A stretch of DNA of 64,000 nt, from contig CBDBJK010000035.1 in the NCBI GenBank assembly GCA_965206395.1, positions 1 through 64,000 of the forward strand, in the 5' to 3' direction. Of the stretch, positions 17,395 to 26,867 are shown piece after piece. The number at the start of each line of letters is the position of its first letter. Position 1 is the stretch's first letter. This DNA comes from CBDBJK01 sp965206395 (GTDB taxonomy: Bacteria; Chloroflexota; Dehalococcoidia; Lucifugimonadales; CATOSD01). The translations under genes and the position numbers were made by a program. The notes under the pieces are model-generated. The model was not told where the DNA came from, searched no databases, and saw nothing but the letters and a program-made list of their open reading frames with translations.

Positions 17395-18279
17395 CTAACG
17401 CTCTGCCCTCTGCATAAAATCCCTTGCCACACTGATGTAGCGTTCCGTCTCCTCGAACTGGGGCATGTGCGCGCTGTTTTCGTACACTACGAACTCAGAG
17501 CCGGGTGTCAGGCTGTGATACCACTTCGTCGTCCTGGGCGTCGCCTCATCGGCTCGTCCGCACGAAAAAAGCGTGGGTATGTTTAGATCTTTCAGGCTAT
17601 CAGTGCGATCATAACCAGCGAGGTTTCCAGTCATGTAAAACTCGCTGGCTCCCCACATGGTCTGGTAGACGGTGACCCCGCGTTCTTCGCGGCCCTTTAC
17701 CAGGGCTTCCGGCAGAGGATCGAGGCGAGAGACGTGACGGCTCAGGAACACCTTGGAAGCCTCCGTGTACTCGTCGGAATCCGTTGTGCCTGCATTCTCG
17801 TGCTTATCGAGGGTCTCCTGAACATCCAAGGGTAGCTGTTTCCGCAACTCATTGCAGTCATCCACCCAGCGCGAGACGCTCAGGCAAGGGCTGGAAAAAA
17901 CGATGCTCACGATACCCTGTGGATGATTCAGAAAGTATTCCATCGCCAGCGTAGTGCCCCAGGAGTGCCCGAGAATATGAAAGCGTTCCAGACCAAGCTG
18001 CTTCCTGAGCGCTGCCAGCTCCTCCACGAAGCGCTCTATACGCCAGAGGCTCGTGTCTTCGGGGCGGTCTGACTTGCCACACCCAAGCTGGTCATAGAGT
18101 ATGACAGGCCGTTCATCGGACAAGGCCATCAGCGGTTCCATGCCGAAGTGAGTAGACCCAGGCCCTCCATGAAGCACAACGAGAGGCACAGTGTCGCCTG
18201 CGCCGAAAATTTGATACCAGACGCGACCACCGGGGACGCTTACGTAACCTTCGCTCGAAGGCTTGATGGAATCAGACAT
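17395..18279 (-). CDS. Proline iminopeptidase-like S33 hydrolase
   Basis: A 294-residue alpha/beta hydrolase resembling prolyl aminopeptidases, which remove N-terminal proline from peptides. The oxyanion motif VVLHGGPGSTH, the base YDQLGCGKSD, the nucleophile GHSWGTTLAMEYF, the acid stretch CGRADEATPR and the His in SAHMPQFEE are all present. The length fits the family. No signal peptide is seen, so it acts in the cytoplasm. It stands alone between repeats and a leftward unknown gene. Confidence 0.88.
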   Translation of the reverse strand: MSDSIKPSSEGYVSVPGGRVWYQIFGAGDTVPLVVLHGGPGSTHFGMEPLMALSDERPVILYDQLGCGKSDRPEDTSLWRIERFVEELAALRKQLGLERFHILGHSWGTTLAMEYFLNHPQGIVSIVFSSPCLSVSRWVDDCNELRKQLPLDVQETLDKHENAGTTDSDEYTEASKVFLSRHVSRLDPLPEALVKGREERGVTVYQTMWGASEFYMTGNLAGYDRTDSLKDLNIPTLFSCGRADEATPRTTKWYHSLTPGSEFVVYENSAHMPQFEETERYISVARDFMQRAER

Positions 18280-18330
18280 ATATCAACTCGTTTTGCAAAG
18301 ATAGTCTGGAGGTCACGACCTGGCGTTGCC

Positions 18331-19278
18331 TCAGTGATGTTGGTCGAGTTCTTCTTCATCCGATGTACTTGACGCGTGGTGCTCCCGCATCTCTCGAGAT
18401 GCATCGTCGTAGTCCTGCTGGTGCTGTGTCAGCATATCTTCGTCTTCCTGCAAGACCGCCAGAGTTCCCAGAGTATCGAGAAGTTGCTCATGTGACAGGT
18501 TCAAGGACGCTGCCTGCAAGTGATTCTCTCCCAAGGTCAAGCGTGCCAGTGCGACTCGCTGTGGTTCTTCCCAGGAGACCAACTCTACCTCCAAGGCCTG
18601 CCCGTTCACCTCGATGGTGGCCTGCTGACGAGGCGTCTGACTTACCCGCTCCATGTTCCAGTCCTGGTGGAAATTTCCTTGGTAAAAGTACGTTTTCTGC
18701 TGCTCTTCAGGGCCATAATTATGTACAAGCTGTTCTATTGCGGTCAACTCCTCCTCTGATGGTCGCTCAAAATCCTGGGTTACGTTCACCGCTTTCTCAG
18801 GCCGCAGTCGAGGCCCGCTAACGTAGCCGAGGTTGATATGGTTGATATTCGCGTTCGTGCCGCCCCATCCAGGACTGGCAAGGCGAAGGCCCTGCGGTTG
18901 CCCCTTGAGTCCATAGACAGGGAAGGGAACTGCCGCCACCAACAGCGCCAGGTCAAGGCGTCCACCAGCGCTGAAGCGTGGAGCGTGTTCTCTCATCTCG
19001 GCAACCCTCTCAGCTACCTTTCTCATGCTTCTTCTTCGCAAGCTCAGCCGAAAAAGGAGCCTTTTGAGAGGATGGCGAGTCGGCGAATGTCCCCCCATCA
19101 AAGTAGTCCAGGCTGTGCCGCTCTCGGTTCCGCACCTGGGGCAGACCATGTCCGCCTCCCACTGGCGGTTACCAGAGAGGAAGCCTCCCACCCGGCGGCG
19201 GGCAACGCGACGCACATCCAGTTTCGCGCCGCAGGAACGGCAGTGCGTTTCAGGGGGTTGGCCTTCCGGTCTGCGCAT
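18331..19278 (-). CDS. Zinc-ribbon protein, unknown function
   Basis: A protein of about 315 residues. The N-terminus has a two-knuckle zinc ribbon, CRSCG and CPRCG about 34 residues apart, then a basic stretch (RLLFRLSLRRRSMRK). The rest is polar, with an acidic, Gln/His-rich C-terminus (DEDMLTQHQQDYDD ... EEELDQHH). A modest hydrophobic stretch LALLVAAVPFPVYGL near residue 115 may be a buried strand. No enzyme motif is recognised. ATG 19278 is preferred over TTG 19290. It begins shortly after the VOC gene and probably ends the sucCD operon. Confidence 0.6.
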   Translation of the reverse strand: MRRPEGQPPETHCRSCGAKLDVRRVARRRVGGFLSGNRQWEADMVCPRCGTESGTAWTTLMGGHSPTRHPLKRLLFRLSLRRRSMRKVAERVAEMREHAPRFSAGGRLDLALLVAAVPFPVYGLKGQPQGLRLASPGWGGTNANINHINLGYVSGPRLRPEKAVNVTQDFERPSEEELTAIEQLVHNYGPEEQQKTYFYQGNFHQDWNMERVSQTPRQQATIEVNGQALEVELVSWEEPQRVALARLTLGENHLQAASLNLSHEQLLDTLGTLAVLQEDEDMLTQHQQDYDDASREMREHHASSTSDEEELDQHH

Positions 19279-19302
19279 AGTTCCCGACAATTCAGACGCT
19301 TT

Positions 19303-19686
19303 CTAGCTGCGCTCCAGTAGCTCGATGCGCACATCTTCCGGGGCGCGAATGAAGGCGATCTTGACGCCGGGTCGCAGCACGCGCGGCTCCATCGTGAATT
19401 CCGCGCCGCGCTTTTTTAGCTCGACAGCAGCTTTGTCGGGATCGTCCACCCGAAGCCCGAAATGGTCGAGGCCGATGTAAGGCTCAGTCGGGCTGGCAGG
19501 AACATCATCGCCCGGCGCGACTCTCGCGATGAACACCGTCAGCCCGTTGATGTCCAGGTCTATCCGTTTCTGACCGTCCGGCTGGACAGACTCGATGATC
19601 TTCGCGTTGAACATCTTGTGATAATACTGGGCCGTGGCTTCCGGGTCGCGGCTGCGCAGGTGGATGTGGTCGTATGTGTAATCCAA
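19303..19686 (-). CDS. VOC-family metalloprotein
   Basis: A 127-residue single VOC protein with two beta-alpha-beta-beta-beta modules: YDHIHLRSRDPEATAQYYHK at the start and IGLDHFGLRVDDPDKAAVEL in the middle, ending DVRIELLERS. His 7, His 75 and the terminal Glu fit the metal site of glyoxalase I and methylmalonyl-CoA epimerase. It lies 22 bases after sucD, so a role near succinyl-CoA or methylmalonyl-CoA metabolism is plausible but not shown. Confidence 0.8.
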   Translation of the reverse strand: MDYTYDHIHLRSRDPEATAQYYHKMFNAKIIESVQPDGQKRIDLDINGLTVFIARVAPGDDVPASPTEPYIGLDHFGLRVDDPDKAAVELKKRGAEFTMEPRVLRPGVKIAFIRAPEDVRIELLERS

Positions 19687-19708
19687 CGTCTTGGCCCCCT
19701 CTCCTGGT

Positions 19709-20590
19709 TTACTTCCTGCCTACAAGTTCCTGGAACGCTACCCCGATTTCGCCCGGCGCGGGGATGATGGCTACGCCTGCGGCGGCGAGGGCTTTCTTTT
19801 TCTCATCGGCGCGAGCCGCGCTGCCGGTGATGATAGCGCCTGCGTGTCCCATGCGCTTGCCGGTCGGTGCGCTCTGACCTACAATCAGGGCCGCGATTGG
19901 CTTCGTGAAGTCGCTCTTGATGTATTCGGCGGCCTCCTGTTCTTTCGTGCCGCCTATCTCCCCAATCATCACAATGCCATCGGTGTCCGGGTCATCCTGG
20001 AACATTTGAAGTATTTCGACGAATGTGGTGCCGCTAACCGGGTCGCCGCCGATGCCCACGCAGGTGGACTGCCCGATTCCCAGGCCCGTAAGCTGGCCCA
20101 CCGCCTCATACGTGAGGGTGCCGCTTCTGGACACGACGCCGGTTTTCCCCGGCAGGTGGATGTGTCCGGGCATGATGCCCATCTTGAAATTGGCTCCCGG
20201 CGAGATTATGCCGGGGCAGTTGGGGCCGATGAGGGTCACGGGTTTGTCCTTGATATATCTCACCACCTTGACCGTATCCATCACCGGTATGCCTTCTGTA
20301 ATGCATGCGATAACGGATATTCCAGCTTCGACGGACTCAGCGATAGCGTCGGCGGCGAATGGCGCTGGCACGAAGATGAGCGAAGCGTTTGCCCCAGTTT
20401 CGGCTACCGCCTGCTGCACCGAGTCAAAAACGGGCACAGTTTCGTCGAACATCGTGCCGCCCCTGCCAGGTGTCACGCCTGCAACCAGGTTAGCTCCGTA
20501 CTCCTTGCTCCTGAGAGCATGGTAGCTGCCCTCTCTGCCGGTGATGCCTTGAACCAGAAGCCTGGTATTTTCGTCGACGAGAATGCTCAT
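19709..20590 (-). CDS. sucD: Succinate-CoA ligase subunit alpha
   Basis: A 293-residue subunit that, with SucC, converts succinyl-CoA to succinate with ATP or GTP formation in the TCA cycle. The CoA-binding N-terminus (MSILVDENTRLLVQGITGRE) and the phospho-histidine loop GHAGAIITG near residue 250 are present, as is GIGGDPVSGTTFVEIL. Length is normal. It follows sucC after 171 bases, a wide gap for this pair. Confidence 0.97.
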   Translation of the reverse strand: MSILVDENTRLLVQGITGREGSYHALRSKEYGANLVAGVTPGRGGTMFDETVPVFDSVQQAVAETGANASLIFVPAPFAADAIAESVEAGISVIACITEGIPVMDTVKVVRYIKDKPVTLIGPNCPGIISPGANFKMGIMPGHIHLPGKTGVVSRSGTLTYEAVGQLTGLGIGQSTCVGIGGDPVSGTTFVEILQMFQDDPDTDGIVMIGEIGGTKEQEAAEYIKSDFTKPIAALIVGQSAPTGKRMGHAGAIITGSAARADEKKKALAAAGVAIIPAPGEIGVAFQELVGRK

Positions 20591-20761
20591 ATGCTCGCTC
20601 CCGCTAAATGCGAAGGTGTATTTAACAATATCTTTGGTTAATTATCTCAGAAACGTTGAGAACTCTTAAGCCGCAATCTGCCCGACGTGTGACATCTTGC
20701 TCTAACATATCTTGGTTTTTGCGTAAAGATGTGGCGAATTTTGGAAAGGCTCGTTGCGGGT

Positions 20762-21919
20762 TCAGCTCGCGGCCTTGATAGCCTCCGCTGCTTCATTAAG
20801 ATTGTCGACCAGTGTCACGTTGAAGCTAGCCGAGGATAGTATCTCGCGGCCCTCTTCAGCGTTGGTGCCAAGCATACGCACGACCATCGGACACATGGCG
20901 TCTGGGTTTTCCTCGGCGGCCATGACGAATCCTCGCGCGGCTACGTCGCAACGCAATATGCCGCCGAAAATGTTCACGAACACCGTTTTTACGCTGGGGT
21001 CTTCAAGGACGAGCTTCAAAGACTTGGCGACCTTCTCTTCGTCTGCGCCTCCTCCGATGTCCAGGAAGTTAGCAGCGGAAGCTCCCGCGTCGCTTATCAC
21101 ATCCATCGTTGCCATCGCAAGCCCAGCGCCGTTTACGATGCATCCTATGCTGCCGTCCAGTTTCACGTAGTTGATGTCGTACCGGCTGGCTTCGACTTCC
21201 AGGGGGTCTTCTTGCTCCGTGTCGCGTAACTCCTGAATATCGCTGTGCTTGAACAGCGCGTCGTCGTCGATATTGAGCTTGGCATCCACCGCCAGCACAC
21301 GGCCGTCAGTGGTTATGACCATCGGATTGATTTCGGCCAGCGAACAGTCGTTAGCTATGAACGCCTCATAAAGGCTCTGCATCAAGCTGATGACCGGACG
21401 TAGCAACTCTGGCTTGAGGTTCAGTCCACTTGCCAGCTTGCGGCCCTGATATGGCATGAACTCTAGCACGGGGTCAATGGCAGCACGCAGAATCTTCTCA
21501 GGCGTCTGGCTCGCTACTTCCTCGATGTCCATGCCTCCCGCCTCACTCGCCATGACGACAATGCCCTTCGCGGCTCCGTCAATGACCATGCCCAGGTAAA
21601 GCTCCCTTTCGACTTCTATAACCTCTTCCACGAGGACACGGCGCACCGGCACACCCTCCGGTCCTGTCTGGAAGGTCACCAGGCTGGTTCCAAGCATGGC
21701 CTTTGCCGCCTGTTCCGCTTCCTCCGGCGAGGACACGATTTTGATTCCGCCGGCCTTGCCCCGCCCGCCTGCATGCACCTGAGCCTTTATGACAGCTTTG
21801 CCACCGAGGTCTCTCGCAATGCTGGCAGCTTCTTGAGGAGTAGAGGCCACGCCGCCCTTGGGCACGGGCACGCCATATCTAGCGATAATCTCCTTGGACT
21901 GGTATTCGTGAATCTTCAT
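20762..21919 (-). CDS. sucC: Succinate-CoA ligase subunit beta
   Basis: A 385-residue ATP-grasp subunit that binds nucleotide and succinate. It starts MKIHEYQSKEIIARYGVPVP, has the VHAGGRGKAGG loop, the SLAEINPM motif, an INYVKLDGSIGCIVNGAGLA stretch and DIGGGADEEKV with VNIFGGI in the C-terminal half. GGAG lies before ATG 21919. It is the first gene of sucC-sucD-VOC-zinc ribbon, which runs away from tRNA-Ser. Confidence 0.97.
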   Translation of the reverse strand: MKIHEYQSKEIIARYGVPVPKGGVASTPQEAASIARDLGGKAVIKAQVHAGGRGKAGGIKIVSSPEEAEQAAKAMLGTSLVTFQTGPEGVPVRRVLVEEVIEVERELYLGMVIDGAAKGIVVMASEAGGMDIEEVASQTPEKILRAAIDPVLEFMPYQGRKLASGLNLKPELLRPVISLMQSLYEAFIANDCSLAEINPMVITTDGRVLAVDAKLNIDDDALFKHSDIQELRDTEQEDPLEVEASRYDINYVKLDGSIGCIVNGAGLAMATMDVISDAGASAANFLDIGGGADEEKVAKSLKLVLEDPSVKTVFVNIFGGILRCDVAARGFVMAAEENPDAMCPMVVRMLGTNAEEGREILSSASFNVTLVDNLNEAAEAIKAAS

Positions 21920-21988
21920 TCATAGACTCCGTTGAAGGTCTAGTTTGGCTGAGCCGTATCAGGCTCAAGGGGCGCTGGCGGCCCGTAG

Positions 21989-22076
21989 TGGCGGAGGGGA
22001 TGGGATTCGAACCCATGATCCCTTTCGAGATGCCGGTTTTCAAGACCGGTGCCGTAATCCGCTTGGCTACCCCTCC
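21989..22076 (-). tRNA. tRNA-Ser(UGA)
   Basis: An 88-nt gene including an encoded CCA. GGAGGGG pairs with CCCCTCC in the acceptor stem, with discriminator G. The anticodon arm is CCGGT-CTTGAAA-ACCGG, anticodon TGA. A long variable arm (CATCTCGAAAGGGATC) and a GGTTCGAATCC T-arm are typical of class II serine tRNAs. Confidence 0.97.
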
Positions 22077-22224
22077 ACGCAAATGATGGTGGTTCAATTA
22101 TTGTAGTCTGTGAGCGGGTGATGAGCAACCATCTGTCTATTGTCCTTTCTTGCGGAAGTGGTTGGATATGACTGATGTATAGCATCGGGGTGCATTGCTG
22201 AAAGGCGATGCGAGGTGTACTCTA

Positions 22225-23473
22225 GTGGTTCAACGTTTTTGTATTGATGGGTAGAGTGACTTTAGCTTGATGCGCGCATCCTCGGTAGTGAAGCGCCAAT
22301 CCACTCGTATCACATCCCGGTTGCGTTGATTCTGCCAAGCATTGACCTCGCCGCGCAGGATGTCTTGATTGGCAATCCGTCGGTCCAGGCACTGTCGAGC
22401 CAGCACACCGATCTCTATCTCCGCCATATTCAACCAACTCCCGTGTTTGGGAGTGTAGTGTATCTCCAGTCGCTCAGCTATACGCCTCGCCTCAGCAGGC
22501 TCGAATGCCTCGTATAGCGAGGACAGCTTGTGAGTGTTGAGATTGTCCATTACCAGCACGATCCGGTCTCTGTCAGGGTAGTCCTCGTCGACCAGTTTCT
22601 TTATCACATGCGCCCAGTCCACCTTCGTGCGACGCTCTCTGACCTCGACTCGGCGCCATCCGTCCAACGGTGCAAACAGCATGAACAGGCTGCTCACTCC
22701 ATTGCGCTCGTATTCGTAGTCGTATGCCGCCGATAAGCCGGGCGCTGCGGGACGCGGCACTCGCGTCTCCTTGACTTGCTGTTTGCTCGTCTCATCCATG
22801 CACACCAGAACCTCATTCCCATCGTACGGCCGTTGGTAGACCTCCAGTACGTCTTCCATCACGTCTTCCATCGCGCACACAAACTCCGCGCTCTGACCGG
22901 GCGGGATGCACCAACTCTGCTTCAGCCACGGCTTCAGTTCGTTTTTTTTTAAGCGCCTGGCGAACCGTCTCGGTGCTAATGGTCCCGACTATCTCACACT
23001 CGACCAACTGGTCAGCCAACAGCTTCAGGGTCCAACTGGCACGCCCCTCCGGCGGTTCCCCGCAGGCCATCGCTATCAACCGTGCTTCACCTTCGCCGTC
23101 CAGTCTCTTTTGACGCCGACGCAGTTGCTTTTTGCGATTCAGCGCAGACTCGACCCCCTCCTCCACACAGCGCTTGCGTATTCGCTCGACCGTTGACTGT
23201 CCCACACCGAGCGCGCTGGTGATGTCCGCGTCCTTCATTCCCCCGTCCGAGCGTGACTCATCGCTCATCAGCAGAATGCGCGCATGGGTCTGTTTGTACG
23301 CCGCAGCCCGACCGCGTGAGACCAAGGCGTTGAGTTCCTGTTGTTCGTCGGTAGTCAGTCTGATACGGTACTTCTTGGTAGACATCATGGTTCCTCCTCG
23401 GTTCAACGTTACGATTGAACCCCCAAGAGGAACAATGACTATCATGGTATTCATTTCAATGATGTTGGACCAC
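22225..23473 (-). mobile_element. IS630-family element, copy 1
   Basis: A 1249-bp element. The ends GTGGTTCAAC and GTTGGACCAC form imperfect inverted repeats, flanked by TA on both sides within CTAG, the usual IS630 target. Copies 2 (59695-60943, same length) and 3 (from 63286) differ by few bases, indicating recent spread. Confidence 0.95.
22230..23388 (-). CDS. IS630 transposase (two frames)
   Basis: AGGAGG precedes ATG 23388. The first frame carries the helix-turn-helix (ITSALGVGQSTVERIRKRC). At a run of nine A (22942-22950 on the opposite strand) the frame moves by one base into the DDE part: VCMDETSK, VLVMDNLNTH and HGSWLNMAEIE. Ribosomal or RNA-polymerase slippage at the A run could join them, as proposed for this family. 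All three copies keep the run. Product about 385 residues. Confidence 0.88.
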
Positions 23474-23512
23474 TAGCCACTACTCGTACTTTGCTCAGGA
23501 GTGGACAGCGAT

Positions 23513-24613
23513 ATGAAAATCACTAACGTCGAATGCCTTGTGCTGGACGAAAGCTTTCCTTTCGTCCGCATTTACACCGACGAGGGGCTTGTCGGAATTG
23601 GCGAGTGCTTCCGTCGCCAGCCTGTGATTACGAAGACTATCATTGATAGCATCCTCAAGCCTGTGCTGGTCGGCAAAGACCCGCTGGACACCGAGGTTCG
23701 CTGGCAGGATATGGCCCGCGCTGGTTCTGCATTAGAGATTGGTGGCGCGATCTTCATCGCCATCGCCGGACTGGACATCGCCCTCTGGGATATCAAGGGC
23801 AAAGCGTTAAACACGCCGATCTACAAGCTGCTGGGCGGCAAGGTGCGCGATAAGATTCGCATGTACGCAAGCTCGATGCGCCGAGACCTGACGCCTGTCG
23901 AAGAAGCGAATCGCGCGGTCTCTTTCGTTGAAAAGGGCTATACGACCTACAAGCTACACAGCGCCGTGCCTGGGGCAATCGACGACCCATCAGATCACAC
24001 GATAGAAACGGTGCGAGAGGTGCGCGCCGCCGTTGGCGATGCCATCGACATACTCGTGGACGTTAACGGCGCGTACTCCACGCATCATGCCCTCGAAATC
24101 GGGAAAGCCCTTCAAGAACTGGGCGTGTTCCACTTCGAGGAGCCGCGCCCCCACTACGACCTCGACGGCCTCGCGGAGATAGCCGACGCCCTGGATATTC
24201 CGATAGCATCGGGCGAGAACCTGTATTCGCACTATCAGTACCGCGACCTCATCCTCAAAGGCAGGGTAGACATCATTCAACCCGATATCGTAAAGGCCCC
24301 TGGCTTCACCGAGTTTCAGAAGATTGGCACGCTAGCTTCGGCCTTTGGCAAGCCTATCACCGTCCACAACACGCAGCCGACGATCAGCACCGTCGCGCAT
24401 CTGCACTTCTGCGCCTCGCACCCGAATGCTATCTACGCGCAGGAGTACAACATCGAACCAACGTCCATTCGAGACGACTGGCCTATCCTCAAGACGCCGC
24501 TGGAGGTGAAGGACGGCTACCTAGAAGTGCCCGACGGCCCCGGCCTTGGCGTGGAGCTTGACGAGCAGTGCTCAAGAAACTGTCAGGATGACGGGCGCTA
24601 TTTAGCAATGTGA
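23513..24613 (+). CDS. Enolase-superfamily (mandelate racemase/muconate lactonizing) enzyme
   Basis: A protein of about 366 residues. The capping domain starts MKITNVECLVLDESFPFVRI. The barrel shows a YKLHSA region with the first Lys, metal ligands in DILVDVNGAY, FHFEEPRP and IASGENLYS, and a TVHNTQPT stretch with the acid/base His. Members abstract a proton next to a carboxylate, often in sugar-acid dehydration. The exact substrate cannot be told. ATG 23513 is preferred over GTG 23501. It lies right after IS630 copy 1, so its native promoter may be displaced. Confidence 0.9.
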   Translation: MKITNVECLVLDESFPFVRIYTDEGLVGIGECFRRQPVITKTIIDSILKPVLVGKDPLDTEVRWQDMARAGSALEIGGAIFIAIAGLDIALWDIKGKALNTPIYKLLGGKVRDKIRMYASSMRRDLTPVEEANRAVSFVEKGYTTYKLHSAVPGAIDDPSDHTIETVREVRAAVGDAIDILVDVNGAYSTHHALEIGKALQELGVFHFEEPRPHYDLDGLAEIADALDIPIASGENLYSHYQYRDLILKGRVDIIQPDIVKAPGFTEFQKIGTLASAFGKPITVHNTQPTISTVAHLHFCASHPNAIYAQEYNIEPTSIRDDWPILKTPLEVKDGYLEVPDGPGLGVELDEQCSRNCQDDGRYLAM

Positions 24614-24623
24614 GGCAATCGAA

Positions 24624-24854
24624 ATGCCAAAGACATACAGGCCAAGAGAAGTGATAAGAGTGCTTGAGAGCCTGGGGTGGCGTTTTAGAAACCAGGCGAG
24701 TTCTCATGTTAATATGAAGAAGGAAGGCGAGGCGAATGTGGTAACGGTTCCCATCAGCAGGAGGGACATTGCTAAAGGCACACTCAGGCAAATACTCAGA
24801 AAGGCGCGCATAAGTTTGGATGAGTTTGAAGATAAGGCGGACGAGATATTATAG
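24624..24854 (+). CDS. hicA: HicA-type toxin (mRNA interferase)
   Basis: A 76-residue HicA/YcfA domain: REVIRVLESLGWRFRNQASS, then SSHVNM with the catalytic His, VVTVPISRRDIAKGTLRQIL, and RKARISLDEF. HicA cleaves mRNA unless bound by HicB. Here Ser replaces the usual Gly before SH. HicB follows after 46 bases. Confidence 0.9.
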   Translation: MPKTYRPREVIRVLESLGWRFRNQASSHVNMKKEGEANVVTVPISRRDIAKGTLRQILRKARISLDEFEDKADEIL

Positions 24855-24900
24855 GGGTAGGACTTCCGTTCCTTCTCATCCAGGAAGGTGAGGTAAATAG

Positions 24901-25200
24901 ATGGCAATACAGAAGTTTACAGTAATGTTGATTCCAGATGAAGACGGCTATCAAGCCATTTTCCCCTACTACTCCGGTGCAATAACCTGGGGGCAGACCC
25001 CTAAAGAAGCATTAGAAAATGCTAAGGAAGCATTAGAATTGATCTTGGAGGCCGAAGCTGAAGACGGTCTTGGCCCTGTTCCCTATAATGTGCACGCTTC
25101 GCACGTCGTCATTGGCGAGATAGAGGCTGAAGTCCCCGACACGCTTATGTCAGAACTAATTGAATCACAGGCAAAATCATCGGCAGACGTGAGTGGGTAA
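24901..25200 (+). CDS. hicB: HicB-type antitoxin
   Basis: A 99-residue protein with the HicB partial RNase-H fold: FTVMLIPDEDGYQAIFPYYS, ITWGQTPKEALENAKEALEL. It should neutralise the HicA just upstream. No separate DNA-binding domain is seen at the C-terminus, so autoregulation may need another part. GGAAGGTGAGG precedes ATG 24901. Confidence 0.9.
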   Translation: MAIQKFTVMLIPDEDGYQAIFPYYSGAITWGQTPKEALENAKEALELILEAEAEDGLGPVPYNVHASHVVIGEIEAEVPDTLMSELIESQAKSSADVSG

Positions 25201-25253
25201 TTAAGAGGATTGCAGCTCATCACTTCGAGAGAACCGAGATGCCCTCTGCATAG

Positions 25254-26564
25254 CTACAGTTTGCGCGGCGGCAGTGCAAGCAGGGCCGCCAATCCACAGG
25301 CGATGGGCAGCCCCACAAATCCAAGGATAGCGGTGTTGTAATCGCCTGCGAAGTCGAACAGGATGCCGAATGGCAAAGGGCCGAGCGCGGAAGAGGCTAC
25401 TATTGCGGTGGTAGCGATACCTCTTATGCTGCCCAGGTGTTTCCTCCCGAAGTAGCTGGGCCAAATGACGACGTTGGTCGTCACGAACAAACCCTGGCTA
25501 AATCCGAGCGCTCCTCCGTAGACGAATGCGTGCCAGGGGGCAGAGATGAAGGTCGTCCAGAGCATACCCAGGACGAAGATCGCTTGAGCGCTCACCAGAA
25601 TGTAACGTCCCGGAATCCTATCTGCCAGAAAGCCTGCTGTAAAAGTGCCCACCAGAGCCATCGGTGCGATGAAGCCCAAGACGGCTGCCGCGAGGCCCGC
25701 GTCCAGCCCCTTGCTGCCGAGCAGCGACACGTGATGAAAGGCTAACGCCGTTCCCACCAGCGACATGGACAAGACTGAGAAAAGCAGCATCCAGAACGTG
25801 AGAGTGCGCGCCGCCTCGCTCAATGTCCAGTCATCCTCTTGTTGAATGACACTGCTTTGTGCCCGACTGATGCTATCCTGAACGGGTGCGGGGTCACCGT
25901 CCGGTCGGAGGCCAACTGCTTCAGGGCTGCGCCTAAGCAGGAGGGCAAACGGCGCTATCAGAGCGCCCCAGATAACGACTGCCAGAACGACCCAGGCGTT
26001 ACGCCAGCCAAGGTTGGAGATGAGAAGAAATACCAGAGGTGGAAATGCTGCTTGGCTGATAGGCGACGCGAGAGAGGTTAGCGCGATGGCGCGTCCACGC
26101 CTCCTTACGAACCAGATTGACACTAGCGTGGTTGAGGCCAGCGTTAGAGAACCCTGCCCCAGGGCGCGAATCGCCATGAACCCCACGAACAGGTGAATCG
26201 GCTCGCTGACCCGGCTCATCCAGAGCGCTGCCAGCCCAAACAAGATCGCCACGACGGTCAGGACACTTCGCCCGCCGTACCTGTCCAGCAGGCGACCCAC
26301 GACAATTACTCCAGCCGCAGCGGTGAGGGAGCCTGCCGTGTAAAGCCCTGATACCAGAGTGCGGGACATCCCCAGGTCTTCGATGAAGGAGTCAACGAAG
26401 ATGGCGACTACGTACGTCTGCCCCGGCCCCGAAATGAATATGCCAAGCGCGGATACCGCGAGGATTACCCATCCGTAGAAAAAGGGAAAGCGGTTTACCC
26501 AGGAGGGCTTATTGTGAACGGAAGACTCTGGACGCACGAAGTCAATTATAAGGCCGCGCCTCAT
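25254..26564 (-). CDS. MFS permease (OFA/monocarboxylate-like)
   Basis: A 436-residue, 12-segment permease. The N-terminus FPFFYGWVILAVSALGIF is typical of OFA and MCT-like carriers. Motif A-like VVGRLLDRYGGRSVL follows segment 2, and GFLADRIPGRYIL follows segment 8. Substrates in this group are small carboxylates or unknown. A related paralogue is at 34827-36131. It converges with hicAB and has no obvious operon partner. Confidence 0.88.
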   Translation of the reverse strand: MRRGLIIDFVRPESSVHNKPSWVNRFPFFYGWVILAVSALGIFISGPGQTYVVAIFVDSFIEDLGMSRTLVSGLYTAGSLTAAAGVIVVGRLLDRYGGRSVLTVVAILFGLAALWMSRVSEPIHLFVGFMAIRALGQGSLTLASTTLVSIWFVRRRGRAIALTSLASPISQAAFPPLVFLLISNLGWRNAWVVLAVVIWGALIAPFALLLRRSPEAVGLRPDGDPAPVQDSISRAQSSVIQQEDDWTLSEAARTLTFWMLLFSVLSMSLVGTALAFHHVSLLGSKGLDAGLAAAVLGFIAPMALVGTFTAGFLADRIPGRYILVSAQAIFVLGMLWTTFISAPWHAFVYGGALGFSQGLFVTTNVVIWPSYFGRKHLGSIRGIATTAIVASSALGPLPFGILFDFAGDYNTAILGFVGLPIACGLAALLALPPRKL

Positions 26565-26694
26565 GGAAGGCTACGCCTTAGAAGCTCTATCCCGTTATAG
26601 CGTTTTCAAATTGAATGTATGCAGTGGCGAGCGATCGTTTCACCAGCGTCGTTCCAGCAGAAGCCGGAATCCAATCAACGAGCCTACCAAGTGC

Positions 26695-26730
26695 GTAAAA
26701 GGGGCCTTCCGAAAGGGAGGCCCCTCTTAC
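26695..26730 (-). terminator. Hairpin, possible terminator
   Basis: GGGGCCTTCC-GAAA-GGGAGGCCCC. Read leftward, it ends in TTTTACGC. No leftward gene lies directly upstream, so its role is unclear. Confidence 0.3.
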
Positions 26731-26867
26731 GTTGGAATGAAACAGTGAGGGTGTTTCGCGCGAATGTGAGGAAATCGTAAGCCTCACGTCAGCGTGCCGT
26801 CAGGATCAATCCGTGCGAACCGATTCTAATGGAGATACCAACATTCGAAAGCTGGAGGTATCTTCAA

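Noticed and set aside
26630..26672. Possible copy of a GCGGGAATCCA-type dispersed repeat
   Set aside because: The match is short and degenerate and its hairpin is weak, so it may be chance.
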